Shown here piece after piece: positions 13,051 to 40,887 of a DNA stretch of 64,000 nucleotides. The stretch comes from Synanceia verrucosa. Taxonomy: Eukaryota; Chordata; Actinopteri; Perciformes; Synanceiidae. A program made the position numbers and the translations under genes. The stretch is taken from positions 10,188,098-10,252,097 of the forward strand of contig CM056556.1 of assembly GCA_029721515.1 (NCBI GenBank), read 5' to 3'. The first letter of the stretch is position 1. Each line of letters begins with the position of its first letter. The notes beneath the pieces were generated by a model, which saw only the letters and a program-made list of their open reading frames with translations, did not search any database and had not been told where the DNA came from.

Positions 13051-13815
13051 CTTGATGATTGAATAAAAGTAACTTAAAGTCAAAGTTTGCCAGGGGTATG
13101 AATAATTTCGGACTTGATTGCACACAAACACGCACGCACACACACACACACACACACACACGCACAAAAACGCACACAAAATACAAATGTGGACACTGCT
13201 TACCTGTCACAGGTAAATTTCATAGTGGGTGATGACTGCAGCCCTACATTCGCAGAGCGACTGGGTGTCAAATTAGCGATAAATAAAAGAGTGTTTCCGG
13301 TAATGTATTTCAAAATAAACCACTCCGTGACAAATAGGTTGGCGTTTACAATAGTCCAACGAAAAGATAACGTCGATAAGACTATAAATCGGCAATGAAC
13401 ATTTATGTGGCGACATCTAATCAGCATATGCGCGCGTGAACGCATAAATGATTTATTTTTCGAAGCTGTAACATAAAAACGCTTTTATTGTGAAGGCGAA
13501 ACAGGCGCACTTCTGGTCCAATTCCAGCAACTTTGTGCACATAAAGTAGTGTGGCGTAAAGATGCTGCAAAGTTTCACCCGTGTGCACTGACATGTTGGA
13601 GCAGCTGGAGCAGAGGTCAGGGCGTTTTAGCGCATAGGGAGTGCAAAGTGGATTTACCGGCTCCGTTTAACGGGTCATGGTGAGGGTTTTCGCCGGATGA
13701 GAGACACCTTATCCAAGCACCCTAGGCACCCTAGTAGCGGCGGGCGGACGGGCTCACGGTGTGGTCGGTCCCCTCCGGATGACAAAGCGGGTGAAGAGCT
13801 TTCACAAGAGCCAAG
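13051..13815 (+). promoter_or_regulatory. b4galnt3: 5' flank and 5' UTR of b4galnt3
   Basis: Transposon-derived sequence gives way at about 13.2 kb to CpG-richer DNA, with GC-rich stretches at 13600-13760. A (CA)n repeat lies at 13126-13162. The GC-rich part up to the start codon probably holds the promoter and 5' UTR. No TATA box is obvious. Confidence 0.5.
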
Positions 13816-29646
<15,831 letters not shown>

Positions 29647-30756
29647 CTATTGCCCAGCCATTGCTGATCTCGCCAAATGCCCGTTGCCCCACAACCACGG
29701 TGGCTACATAACCAGAATATCTGCTGACTGTCTTCATTCACTTCTGTTAAACTTCCAAGTGGCAATGACACTTGTTGCTAAGGAGATACTACTGATGTAC
29801 TCAAAGGTTTATTTCACTGGATGTACTGTTGAGTGCTGTGAGGGTAATGGTTGACGAATGGCATTGTCATTACAAATGAAGTTACAGCTGTGCACTGTGT
29901 TGCTGGCTGAGACCATGATGACCTGCACTGCTGGCTGCAAGGAACTGGTCTGAGCCAAAGACAAAGCGTAAACATTGCACACTCTAATGATGTATACATG
30001 TTAAGTGTCCTATATCATTAAGATCACGTCTTGCACATGAGTCTTAACTCACTTAAAATTAAATAATAAATGTTTGACAAGAGATTGTGGAAATGGTAAA
30101 CACAGCCTTATTTATATGTTAAATTGTGGGAAGCTATATTTATTTTATCCATGTTTGGAGAATTTCTTTTTCATCTGAGTTTAATGTTATGTCTTGAAAA
30201 ACTACTTTTTCAGAAATGTGTACCTCAGCTTACCTGCTGAGTGCATGCCCGTATTTATGCCGTCTGAATGTTGTTCAGGTATGAGGTCACATAGTGCTGT
30301 TTTTACAGAGTCAGGTATAGCCCTTAAACTGGAAAAATAATTTCATAATGAAGAGGTTTTCATTATTGTATCATTTAGGTTTTGTTAGAGAAGGACAGTC
30401 ATCAGCGTCAGTGTTGTGACATTAATCAATAATCACATATCAGAAAACTGAAGCAATGCCTGACTTTGAGAATGTATGCCTATTCTGCCTACACTGCCAC
30501 CTACCAAAGATCATATGTGCAGAAAAGTAAAAGAAAAATAACAGCAGGGTATGTTTTTTACATGATTGACTATTGAAAATATCTGTACTGTAAGTACAGC
30601 ATCAAATGCCATTTTAGTCAAGAATTTGTTAATGAGCTCTGTAAATGAGCTCAAATCCTACAGGATGTGTGTTTGTTTTGGGAAATAGTTTCTTTTCATT
30701 TTATTGAAAGGAAATACAGGGAGTGGAAGTTGTTCTTTTGTCTTTGTTGTATTGTT
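29647..30756 (+). other. b4galnt3: 3' untranslated region of b4galnt3 and flank
   Basis: A likely poly(A) signal AATAAA lies at 30065-30070, about 420 bp after the stop. The remaining 0.7 kb is AT-rich with nothing recognised. Confidence 0.6.
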
Positions 30757-33140
30757 TTATTGTTATTTAATACAAGAATAATGACAATATTTTAATGATT
30801 ACACACATTCCGGCTTAACTTGTGCCTTCCTAACAAAACCCTGTGAATGGTACCAAGTATTGAGTGTTTTTTTTAGTTGTTTGTTGTTGTTTTTGGTGTA
30901 CCAGAGCTGTAAACCTTTAGGGATGTGGTTCTTCCTTTACTGTGCCTTCTTCTCTTATTGTTGTTTTAGTTATACCTCATCCCTCTCTATGTGCTGGGAG
31001 GAAACCTCTACCTTATTGTACAGTTCCGTACAAGTCTGTTCTCTCAGGGACAGTTTTTTTTTCCATCTTACACCGCCTTGACAATTCTGGGGAATAAATT
31101 GATCTTACCTTCATTTGCATTACATTGTGTGCTTTTTAATACTTCAAAAAAGTTGTGTGGCTGTTTAAAAGGATGCTTCAGACAACAGCGTCATGCAGAA
31201 ACCTGTTTTTTTTTTCTGTTTAAGTAGGCAGGAACAGAGCTCAGTCCTGTGCAAAGAAAAGCTGTTTCCAAACTTTAACAGTTGTCTTGTAGCGTTTCAT
31301 CCACCTTTTCAACCGTAGCATTCACACTTAATGGTGCAGTTGCCAAATCACACTTACTTGCACTGTTAATCATGATATTAACTAGAGAACATTTTGTGTT
31401 TGAGTCAAACCAATGGCTCCCTTCCCACTTCCTACACTACTTCTGGCACCATTGTCCCAAACACACCCGTCTTCAAACTCTAAATACTGTCAATCTAAAT
31501 CACCTCCAAACCACCTCTGTGGTAGGTTATTGTTATTTAATACAAGAATAATGACAATATTTTAATGATTACACACATTCCGGCTTAACTTGTGCCATCC
31601 TTACAAAACCCTGTGAATGGTACCAAGTATTGAGTGTTTTTTAGTTGTTTGTTGTTGTTTTTGGTGTACCAGAGCTGTAAACCTTTAGGGATGTGGTTCT
31701 TCATTTACTGTGCCTTCTTCTCTTATTGTTGTTTTAGTTATACCTCATCCCTCTCTATGTGCTGGGAGGAAACCTCTACCTTATTGTACAGTTCTGTACA
31801 AGTCTGTTCTCTCAGGGACAGTTTTTTTTTCCATCTTACACCGCCTTGATAATTCTGGGGAATAAATTGATCTTACCTTCATTTGCATTGTTATTGTGTG
31901 CTTTTTAATACTTCAAAAAAGTTGTGTGGCTGTTGAAAAGGATGCTTCAGACAACAGCGTCATGCAGAAACCTGTTTTTTTTTCTGTTTAAGTAGGCAGG
32001 AACAGAGCTCAGTCCTGTGCAAAGAAAAGCTGTTTCCAAACTTTAACAGTTGTCTTGTAGCATTTCATCCTCCTTTTCAACCGTAGCATTCACACTTAAT
32101 GGTGCAGTTGCCAAATCACACTTACTTGCACTGTTAATCATGATATTAACTAGAGAACATTTTGTGTTTGAGTCAAACCAATGGCTCCCTTCCCACTTCC
32201 TACACTACTTCTGGCACCATTGTCCCAAACACACCCGTCTTCAAACTCTAAATACTGTCAATCTAAATCACCTCCAAACCACCTCTGTGGTAGGTTATTG
32301 TTATTTAATACAAGAATAATGACAATATTTTAATGATTACACACATTCCGGCTTAACTTGTGCCATCCTTACAAAACCCTGTGAATGGTACCAAGTATTG
32401 AGTGTTTTTTAGTTGTTTGTTGTTGTTTTTGGTGTACCAGAGCTGTAAACCTTTAGGGATGTGGTTCTTCATTTACTGTGCCTTCTTCTCTTACTTTGTT
32501 GTTTTAGTTATACCTCATCCCTCTCTATGTGCTGGGAGGAAACCTCTACCTTATTGTACAGTTCTGTACAAGTCTGTTCTCTCAGGGACAGTTTTTTTTT
32601 CCATCTTACACCGCCTTGATAATTCTGGGGAATAAATTGATCTTACCTTCATTTGCATTGTTATTGTGTGCTTTTTAATACTTCAACAGGCAGGAACAGA
32701 GCTCAGTCCTGTGCAAAGAAAAGCTGTTTCCAAACTTTAACAGTTGTCTTGTAGCATTTCATCCTCCTTTTCAACCGTAGCATTCACACTTAATGGTGCA
32801 GTTGCCAAATCACACTTACTTGCACTGTCAATCATGATATTAACTAGAGAACATTTTGTGTTTGAGTCAAACCAATGGCTCCCTTCCCACTTCCTACACT
32901 ACACTACTTCTGGCACCATTGTCCCAAACACACCCGTCTTCAAACTCTAAATACTGTCAATCTAAATCACCTCCAAACCACCTCTATTAACTAGAGAACA
33001 TTTTGTGTTTGAGTCAAACCAATGGCTCCCTTCCCACTTCCTACACTACACTACTTCTGGCACCATTGTCCCAACCACACCCGTCTTCAAACTCTAAATA
33101 CTGTCAATCTAAATCGCCTCCAAACCACCTCTGTGGTAGA
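30757..33140. repeat. Tandem array of a ~770-bp unit (two full copies, one deleted, one partial)
   Basis: Copy 1 is 30757-31526 (770 bp). Copy 2 is 31527-32294 (768 bp). Copy 3 starts at 32295 and lacks about 75 bp near 32690 (the GTTGTGTGGCTG...AGTAG part). A partial copy of about 150 bp (about 32987-33136) repeats the last part of copy 3. Units differ by only a few bases. Copy 3 and the partial copy share an extra ACACT that copies 1 and 2 lack. Short ORFs recur in each unit but resemble nothing known and are disrupted differently, so no gene is called. Confidence 0.95.
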
Positions 33141-33278
33141 TCTGCCATGATGTCGTAGAAGGTGAAAACAATATCAGCCATTGTCCTGTCCTGGTTAGTG
33201 AGCAGAACATATCAATAAAATAGTTCACGCTTCACTTTAGTTTTAGCTGAAGGTCTCTGCAGATTTTGTTGTCAGGCT

Positions 33279-33512
33279 TTAACTCATTGAGTTCCAGTCC
33301 TTTTTTAAAAATGAAAGTGCATTGTACCAGCGTTTTTGTCCATTTTGAGTCATGTTACATGTTTCAACTACAAATCCCAGAAACCCCATTATTACTCACA
33401 GGCTGTGTGAGAGCGCTCCCTGCTGCCAAAAAGAGGTATAAATGCATTTATGGCACTCAGGCGTTGTATTGTAAAGGACGTACATATTTGTCTTTGGCAG
33501 TCAAAGAGTTAA
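33279..33512. mobile_element. TTAA-flanked MITE, copy B (internally deleted)
   Basis: This copy is 234 bp, with TTAACTCATTGAGTTCCAG on the left and GGCAGTCAAAGAGTTAA on the right. It keeps both ends and the ACTCACAGGCTGTGTGAGAG segment but has lost about half the interior of copy A. Confidence 0.85.
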
Positions 33513-34365
33513 GAAAGGTGTGATATTTCCGTTTCACATATGGGAGACGCTGTGCTTGCCTTTAGCACACACAGCCTACATTCATCTCAACAGGAGAATT
33601 TAAGAGAAACACAAGGCTTAGGAGAGACTGTGCAGCTGTGGTGCTCAGGGACCATTTTAAGCTTTTACAATGATGATGAAAACGCTCCTCACAGAATAGC
33701 AGTCTGACTGTTCACACAGACACATACTGTATTTTCACAGATGCACTCATAAATTCCTTGGAGGATGCCAACTACATCCTGTCACCCCTCCATCATTCAA
33801 CCTTCATCTTATGACACTAGTCCAAGGACAGCGACTGTGACAGTGGGTGTGACACTCTTTACTGTGTATTAGCAGAGAGGAATTCATTCCAACCAAGGGA
33901 AAGCCAAGTCAAGGGGAAAGGCTAAGTATATCCTGACTCCGACAGAAATGTCTCTGATGCTTTGTCACTGTAGGTCAATGACATAGCAGAGACGCTGTAC
34001 ATGAAAAACAGTTGCAATACCCATTTTATAGCTGTGTCAAAAGACAATGTCAAATTCAATTACAGATGAAATTTAATTTTCTACATGAAGGAATTTAATT
34101 TAAAAACAACTGGTTGTAGAAATGTGAATAAGGAAAGACAATATGTATAGTATGCTTTTATAGTATTCACGCAGTAATATACTGTGTATTCTCAATGTTA
34201 CTTTACAAATATCTACTTGAGAACAGAATAAAAACCACAGTGACTTGAAAGTCATGTGTAATATATTATTGAGATACTTCTGCCAAAACAGTGACAGCAT
34301 TTTTGTCATTGTTACTATATTTCTATACATTATACCAGATTTAATTTGCTTCTTTCTCTGTAACA
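33513..34365. other. Intergenic DNA between the tandem array and troponin I
   Basis: No gene or recognisable repeat was seen. The last few hundred bases probably contain the 3' UTR of the minus-strand troponin I gene, but I could not fix a poly(A) signal with confidence. Confidence 0.6.
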
Positions 34366-36882
34366 TCATGCATCAAACATCTTCTTCCTGCCCTCCATAC
34401 CAGACATGGCCTCCACATTCTTACGCCAGTCACCCACCTCCATGGTCAGCTCCTGGAAGGTATCAAAAGACAAACACATACAGAGCATTGCAGTTTTGTA
34501 GTTTCAATTGAAGATTTTGGATATCTCCAGGTCAGCTTGTATAGAAATACCTTCTCTTGTTTGATGTCCTCTTTCTTGACAGACTTCAAGTTTGCTCTTA
34601 GGTCCATGGAGCCCTTGTTTTTGGATCCGAAGAGAGCTTTCAGCATCTCATCTGCTGAAACTCTCACCTTCCTCAGAGCTGGCTTCTTGAACTTACCTCC
34701 AAGGTCCTGCACCTTAAGATTCAATTCGTTGATCTAGAGATGATGACAGACTTAGCTGGTGACTTTTTGTTTATAAAGAACTCTTTCTCTTGGGGTACTT
34801 CAGTGCCTGGTGAATGACTTACATCTCTGAAGTTCTTGTTGACTTTGGCCTCACAGTCGTACCGCTCCTCATCCACAATATCGATCTTTTCATGAATCTG
34901 CTTACAGAGTTTCTGATAACAACAACAAACAAATTTCCACACTACAGTTAACCACACAAATGAGACAATCAGTCTTGTTACTTACTGGTTAGACTGGACT
35001 CTGACCTTAGAGTCTTAGGGGTTCTCATCTTAGGGGTTCTCACCTTAGAGTCTTAGGGGTTCTCATCTTAGGGGTTCTCACCTTAGAGTCTTAGGGGTTC
35101 TCACCTTAGAGTCTTAGGGGTTCTCAACTTTGGGGCTCTCACCTTAGAGTCTTAGGTGCCGTCAACATGACAATGGAATTCTGTGAATCCAATAAACTTT
35201 AATAGCAATTTGGCCTTGCGTGCACGGCTCCGGCGTTGTCTGCAACCCACAATGGTACTTTCTGACACGGGTTTCAGAGTGAGAAGATCTGAGAATACGG
35301 TTTCAGAATTGCAGTGTACCTAGTGTTGTTTCTAACGATGGCGTCACATCATTACGTGACCAGAAGTAGTAGTAAACAAGGACTTCATATGCATGCTCAT
35401 TGTATTCTTTCGTTCTTTTTCTTGGGTCTCTCTCTGTGTTTCTTTGCAGAGTCACCTGTCGGTGTGGCATATTTATTACATCCTTGTCACTTGTCTCTCA
35501 TTATTGTGTCGCTATGTAGACGGAAATACTTCCGGCAACGTTGCGACAAGCGTAATTGTGCCATTGTCGTGTGGACGGAGTCTTAGGGGTTCTCACCTTA
35601 GAGTCTTAGGGTTTCTCACCCTTGGGGCTCTCACCTTAGGCCCTGTTTACACAACAGTGGTATAAAATGCAAAGGTTTTGTTGCGTTTCGGCCTCCCGTT
35701 TACATGTTAACGGTGTTTTAGAAGACCTAAAATGCAAATTTTAAAAAGTGGAATTTTTCTCAAATGCAACAACTTCTCTTGCTGTGTAAATGGGAAGGTT
35801 ATTAGAAGGTTATACCGTCCTATAATTATCAGATAGGACGGTGTCATCATGCTCCGCTTTGCGCATTACACTTTATTCTAGTTGCCAGGCGCTAACTGGG
35901 CAACAATATTACTCGTCGTCGTTCCAGACAAAGCTCTCACACCGAACACGTTTTGTCTCCATTGTCCTCTGTGTTTCTTTGTGAAAATAAAGTACAGCCA
36001 AAGTACATCTGGCTGTACTTACTCTGGTCTGTGGACTGGAAAAAGTGATCACATGGGGTATGCCTCTACAAAGTTACATCTCCAACTACTGGCCTGGCAT
36101 ACATACTACAACGTTTTTTGTCTCCCAGCGATCAAATGTAAACACAGATTTTTTTCCCCCATTGTCATGTAATCCCAACAATACTCTTGCGGTTTCATGT
36201 GACATGTTGTGGTGTAAACAGGGCCTTAGAGTCTTAGGCTTCTCACCTGCAGTTCATCCATGTTTAATCCGGTGAGCTGCAGTGGTGGAAGCTTTTCTCC
36301 CAGGTAACGGACCTTCTCTTCCTCTCTTGCAACCTTCTCAGCTTCCAGCTCTTCTGTTGCACGAGCCAGCAAGAGGATCTGGTTGAGTCAGAGCCAACAT
36401 GAAAGGAAGTATGGTGTGTCTCTCTGTCTTTCATGTGTATTGATTGGTGCATAGTTTGTACGGTAATGTAGTTTACCTTCAATGATAGCTTGCGTGAGGC
36501 TGAAATTTTGCATTTGGGCTGAAAGGAATGGAAAAATATGACATATTACACTAGATCTTTTACCTGTAATGATGCAATTTAAATAAACCTTAAATTGAAA
36601 ATCCCTTACCTGCAATAGTTAGAATATGTTCCTAGTTATTAATAACTGATACCTCACCATGCTCAACATGTCTCTATCAAATGCATAAATCCATTTGCAC
36701 AGAGTTTAAATGTTAATATCAACTGCCAAGAGTAAAACATTCAAACATGCAGAAAATCTTGACAAGTTAGCACAATATAACTATTACTGATTAACACACT
36801 GTCAAATAAATGACGTGTTCAAATAAATATTAGACTATATTACTACCTTTGCCTCTGCCTTGGGTGCAATGGGGGGTGGCAT
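34366..36882 (-). CDS. tnni1: Troponin I, skeletal (slow-type) isoform, complete
   Basis: This is the inhibitory subunit of the troponin complex on muscle thin filaments, which blocks actomyosin ATPase until Ca2+ binds troponin C. Six phase-0 coding exons on the minus strand: 36882-36847, 36518-36477, 36378-36247, 34912-34823, 34733-34551 and 34452-34366 (stop TGA). They give 189 residues. It starts MPPPIAPKAEAK and continues with CKISASRKLSLK. The TnT-binding helix has EKVRYLGEKLPPLQ and YDCEAKVNKNFRD. The inhibitory peptide is GGKFKKPALRKVRVSADEM, the switch region is MLKALFGSKNKGSMDLRANL, and the C-terminal actin-binding part is VGDWRKNVEAMSGMEGRKKM. It ends MFDA, without the short extra tail of mammalian TNNI1. 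There is no long cardiac N extension. Teleosts have many TnI paralogues, so the slow/tnni1 label is tentative while the family is certain. A non-coding 5' exon is likely, since an acceptor lies 3 bases before the ATG. Intron 3 is swollen by repeats. Confidence 0.9.
35153..35587. mobile_element. hAT-like MITE inserted in the tnni minisatellite (family shared with 61406)
   Basis: The left end TAGGTGCCGTCAACATGACA and the right end TTGTCGTGTGGACGGAGTCTTA are inverted relatives. The interior (GGAATTCTGTGAATCC, TTTCTAACGATGGCGTCAC, ATACTTCCGGCAACGTTGCG) matches the element at 61406-61713. No ORF of note. Confidence 0.75.
35637..36230. mobile_element. Second hAT-like MITE in the tnni minisatellite
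   Basis: The left end TTAGGCCCTGTTTACACAAC and the right end GTTGTGGTGTAAACAGGGCC are inverted repeats. The length is about 590 bp. The terminal motif is the same class as the element at 22172-22640. It is non-coding. Confidence 0.8.
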
Positions 36883-37239
36883 ATACTGAAGAGAAAGGAA
36901 TAAAGACATTGAATTACTTTTGTTTTTACCAATGACTTAGGTTAATAGAATGTATTGTGAGGCATGCAGACTGTGACTTACATCACTGTGTAGGTCATGT
37001 GGAATTTGTTGGTCCAGAGCAAAAAGAATTACACAAGCAGACAAGTTATTATCACTCAACATAGGCCAATAAACACACACAATAATTAAAACTTAAAGTT
37101 GTGTGATGACAGAACTTACTCATCAGACATTACTGCAACTTTGAGACATAAAAAAAAATGATAAAAAAAAAAAAAAACAACCCAACAACAAATAACTAGT
37201 CCAGAGAAAACGACACCTTCAGTTTCAGACCACGTACAG

Positions 37240-37390
37240 AAGTAAATCAGAACAGTGTTTCACAGCAGTTGGCTTTTATATACTGTAGTGGAGCTGTGCA
37301 GCGAAGATCCTCTATTACCTTGATGGATCACTCCACTGAGCTGCAGTTTGACGGTCAGCTGTTCCCATTTTCTTTACAGCTGCATATATG
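37240..37390 (-). promoter_or_regulatory. tnni1: Troponin I promoter: TATA box and two E-boxes
   Basis: On the minus strand TATATAAAAG lies at about 37274-37283, placing a start site near 37245. Two CAGCTG E-boxes, the MyoD/myogenin-type core, lie upstream at 37356-37361 and 37377-37382. That arrangement is typical of skeletal muscle genes. A non-coding first exon would then splice to the exon starting at 36885. Factor binding is inferred. Confidence 0.6.
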
Positions 37391-38670
37391 AAACAAATAT
37401 ATATTATTTATTATTGTCATTATTTCATCATCAGGGGCTCTGAATGAAAGCACAGACACATTTTATTTTATAATGGTGTCAGGAGCAGACTTTTCCTGTC
37501 AGGAAGACATTGTGATAGCTTGAAATAAGGACGTAGTGAGATGTTTTCTCTTTTTCTAACTACTCTACTCTCTGGCCTCGTAACAGCGCCCACCTCTCAG
37601 TCTGAAATGCTTGGTTGGATTAACACGAAATCTGCATTTGTTAATTTAACTCAACACTAATTGACATGATTATCATCTCTGTTGAAGATGATGATCCTTG
37701 GACTGAAGATGAAATAACTATTGATGTGTGTACTATTGATTTAAGTCCTGGTCTGTGTCATCTATAAACCCATAGACCCATATTGCAATAAACAGACACT
37801 TTTGAGCAGACTTTATGACTATCTGACATGATAGTTATTTCTGTTTGTGTTTCTCCATAGCAGAGGTCACGCTGCTATATACAATAACCTTTCTGGTGCT
37901 ACAGTATGTCTGTCATTCACACAATGTGGTGCACTCTTTCAGTCACTGGCATATACCTTTCATTAGGAATATACTTCATGTAAGCACAATATACAAAAAA
38001 GATAGGCCTAAATTAAGAGTCTGAGTCTACAGCCATGATGTGAGACAAAGTTGGTGGAAATGTGTTGTTTGTTTCACAGGTATTTTGCTTTAAATCAAAG
38101 TTTTTTTTTTAGTTTTATTAAAAAACACAAATGTTCACCTTAGTGGTAAATGCTGAATGGAAGTCAGGGGATCATTAAATTTTAGTAAGATTCATCATCT
38201 GGGAACCACAAGTGTCTATAATTTTGTGTCAAACCATTGAGAGATCATATAGGATAGCGCCAAGGGACCACCAGTACACCAAAGGTTCAACCTGCAACAT
38301 TCACTCATTCTTCACACCTGTATATTATTATTCTTCACACCTGTTTGTTGTTATTCATGGTTAGGAAGGCAGGCTATACCTCAGTTCACCTGATTTATGT
38401 CTTTGCACTGCACAAACATCACTGCAGAGATTCAAACCAAGGACAATTCTTTGATGTAAGGTGACAGTGTTAAACACAACACCAGTATCTCTCTTACTTC
38501 TAACAGGATGTGTCCAGATGCTTTGTAATCACTCTCAAGATGGACAAGTTTTGTGCACTTTTCTTGGGTTTGCATTGAAAACAGAATACAATTTGTGTCT
38601 GTACTTCACAATGTGATTGAAATTTGTATACAATGCAGAGAGAAAATATTGTTCATCGTGTTCACGATGT
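37391..38670. other. Intergenic DNA, nothing recognised
   Basis: AT-rich sequence with short homopolymers. No splice-consistent ORF or repeat termini were seen. Confidence 0.6.
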
Positions 38671-39027
38671 GGGTGGCACAGTGGTGTAGTGGTTAGCACT
38701 GTCGCCTCAAGAAGGTACTGGGTTTGATTCCCGGCCCGGGGCCTTTCTGTGTAGTTTGCATGTTCTCCCAGTGTCTGCGTGGGTTCTCTCCGGGTACTCC
38801 GGCTTCCTCCCACCATCCAAAAACATGCATGGGGATTAGGTTTATTGGCTAATTTAAATTGACCGTAGGTGTGAATGTGAGTGTGAGTGGTTGTCTGTCT
38901 CTATGTGTCCTGTGATGAACTGGAGACTTGTCCAGGGTGTACCCTGCCTTTTACCCTAAGACAGCTAGGATAGGCTCCTGCCCCCCTGTGACCCTATGTG
39001 AGGATAAGCGGTAGATAATGGATGGAT
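38671..39027 (+). mobile_element. tRNA-derived SINE-like repeat
   Basis: The head contains box A-like TGGTGTAGTGG (38682-38692) and box B-like GGTTTGATTCC (38721-38731). These are 39 bp apart, as in an RNA polymerase III tRNA promoter. The body (TGTAGTTTGCATGTTCTCCC, GGGTACTCCGGCTTCCTCCC, GAACTGGAGACTTGTCCAGG) and the tail GATAAGCGGTAGATAATGGA with GGATG are a very common teleost repeat. It is not a functional tRNA gene. Confidence 0.8.
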
Positions 39028-40887
39028 GTTCATGATGTTTTTCTTCTTCATGGCTCATAACTGTTAACATCCTTTAAAGGTTGGAAAGCATTGACCTTGA
39101 TGGCGTCAGCCTCCTCTGGCATGCTTCATGTCTGTGGTAGTGATGATATGTTTTGTGGTCCTACATGAACAAAGCATGTCATGTTCTATATAGAGGCAGG
39201 TTCAGTGTATAGTCCCCACCTGCACAACTCATGAGACAGCATGGAGCACAATTTTTGCATCTATTAGAGATAAACAACTTTCTCATCATCCTCCTGTCCT
39301 TCTATACTTGTTTACATCTTATAATGAACAGGAGAATTGTAATGTTAAACAGCTATTCAAGGAAAGATGTAACCTTTAAAATGGATCCAGGTAAAAAGAG
39401 GTCATTATATTGCCATAAATAGATGGCCACACACGTGTAACATAATCTTGAATGATGACACCTTCTTCATAGTTCCAGGGATGGCACAGACATTTGTCTT
39501 CATAGATACATACAGACCAAAAATACCAACCTATAGACTGACTTCCCCCACTGGACAGAGGTGACAAGCTGTGGGCTTTGTGATTTAATTCAGACAAATG
39601 CACCAGTGGCATTTCCAAGATTAACAAAAGTACACGTTGCAAATTGCCTGTACCTATGATGCATCTGTAAACGCACAATACACCTAATATAATGCGCCAA
39701 AAGGTAAAATAACAGGTTTGACACAAAGTTTTATTTAATCTGAAATCCTTTCACTTTACATGGTGTTTGTCTGGATGTGTATTGTATGAGCAATAACCTG
39801 ACTGATCAATAACACAATATACAGTATAACATTGACACAACCTGGAAGATTAAGAGGAACCAGGTGGTAAATATTAGAAATACTAATGCTGCCTTTTTGT
39901 GATTTCTGATTAGTGTAATTTTGCGAGCGTACGTAGCTACAGTGAAACAGACTAAAATCTACTGTCAGTGCTTATTATGTGCGTATTACTAGTGAGTGTA
40001 GCTGTTGGAAAGTATATTTTTTGTTGACCATTGGGCAGATTAGTGTAGCGTCTCAAATAGAATCACGAGTTTACGTGATGTACTTGAATGCAGCACACAC
40101 TAACCCGTGGTGAACACTCATTCATCATGAGCTATATCCTTATCAAGCTAGCTGTGAGCTGTTAGCGAACCGTGTGTTACACGAAATGAATTGATAAGTC
40201 GGTCGTAACGTCACCCGTACAGTCGTATCTACTTCGCCATATTGTTCGCTGAGTATTTCTAAATTGAACAACACTCTCCTGTTTGCTATATTACGAGCTC
40301 ACATCTCGTGTTATGGGAGATACACAGAGGTCAGACGAGCGGTGGGCTGTCAACAGTAATGTCAGAGAAACGATCCCGCTGCCGCTTTGACCGTTATGTA
40401 TTGATATTATACCACTGGTAAGGCTTATACTGTCTGCCCTGGAAGTAGCAGGATAATGTTTTTGTTACATAGGTGTTGGCTTTGCAGTGGGATTGTAAAA
40501 ACATGGCCGAACAGGTAGAGCTAAGGAGATTGACTGCAATGCAGTTAACCTAAATGGCTTTTCTTGCTAGCTTTGCTTTGCTAACACTATCAAGCTAACT
40601 GGCAGTTGCTGTCGTGTTTATACATGTTAGTTCAATAGATAACTTGTCGATAAGCCATGTGGAGTTAAGCTAGACGCCTTAAATTTTAGCTTAGCTTAGG
40701 GAAGCTAACTTATTAGCCCAGTGAAATCAGGGAAGGGGCTCTCCACACTGTCAACAACATATGACCATGTAGTTATGTGGCCCAGTCTGCACTGTTGTTA
40801 ACTACTGCAGGCATCAGTTGAAAGCTGTTGCTACATTGGTTATTGTTAATGATATTATTTGTTCACAGATTGACTTCAAAATAAATC
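39028..40887 (+). promoter_or_regulatory. c2cd5: 5' flank, non-coding first exon and first intron of c2cd5
   Basis: 39028-39900 shows nothing recognisable. From about 40.0 kb the DNA becomes CpG-richer. A probable non-coding first exon ends at 40417 (CCACTG then GTAAGG) and splices to an acceptor at 40868, 19 bases before the ATG. No TATA box is evident, as is usual for a broadly expressed gene. Confidence 0.5.

Larger units (their letters stand above)
35001..36240. repeat. Minisatellite in tnni intron 3, split by two MITEs
   Basis: Left block 35001-35152 and right block about 35580-35637 consist of tandem copies of about 25 bp, read on the plus strand as TTAGAGTCTTAGGGGTTCTC plus ACC. A last copy (about 36228-36247) runs into the true exon end TCTCACCTGCAG. 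In transcript sense each unit carries AAGGTGAGAA, a match to a vertebrate 5' splice site. Confidence 0.85.

Noticed and set aside
31634..32635. Recurring short ORFs (starting MFFSCLLLFL and MSCSISS) in the 770-bp tandem units
   Set aside because: They repeat because the DNA repeats. They resemble no family I know, are cut differently in copy 3, and have no promoter or splice context.
35001..35152. CRISPR-like array of regularly spaced repeats
   Set aside because: The units are contiguous with no unique spacers, they lie in an animal intron, and no cas gene is present.
38671..38745. Possible functional tRNA gene
   Set aside because: Box A and box B-like motifs are present, but no cloverleaf with a paired acceptor stem can be drawn and the downstream body is a dispersed SINE-like repeat.
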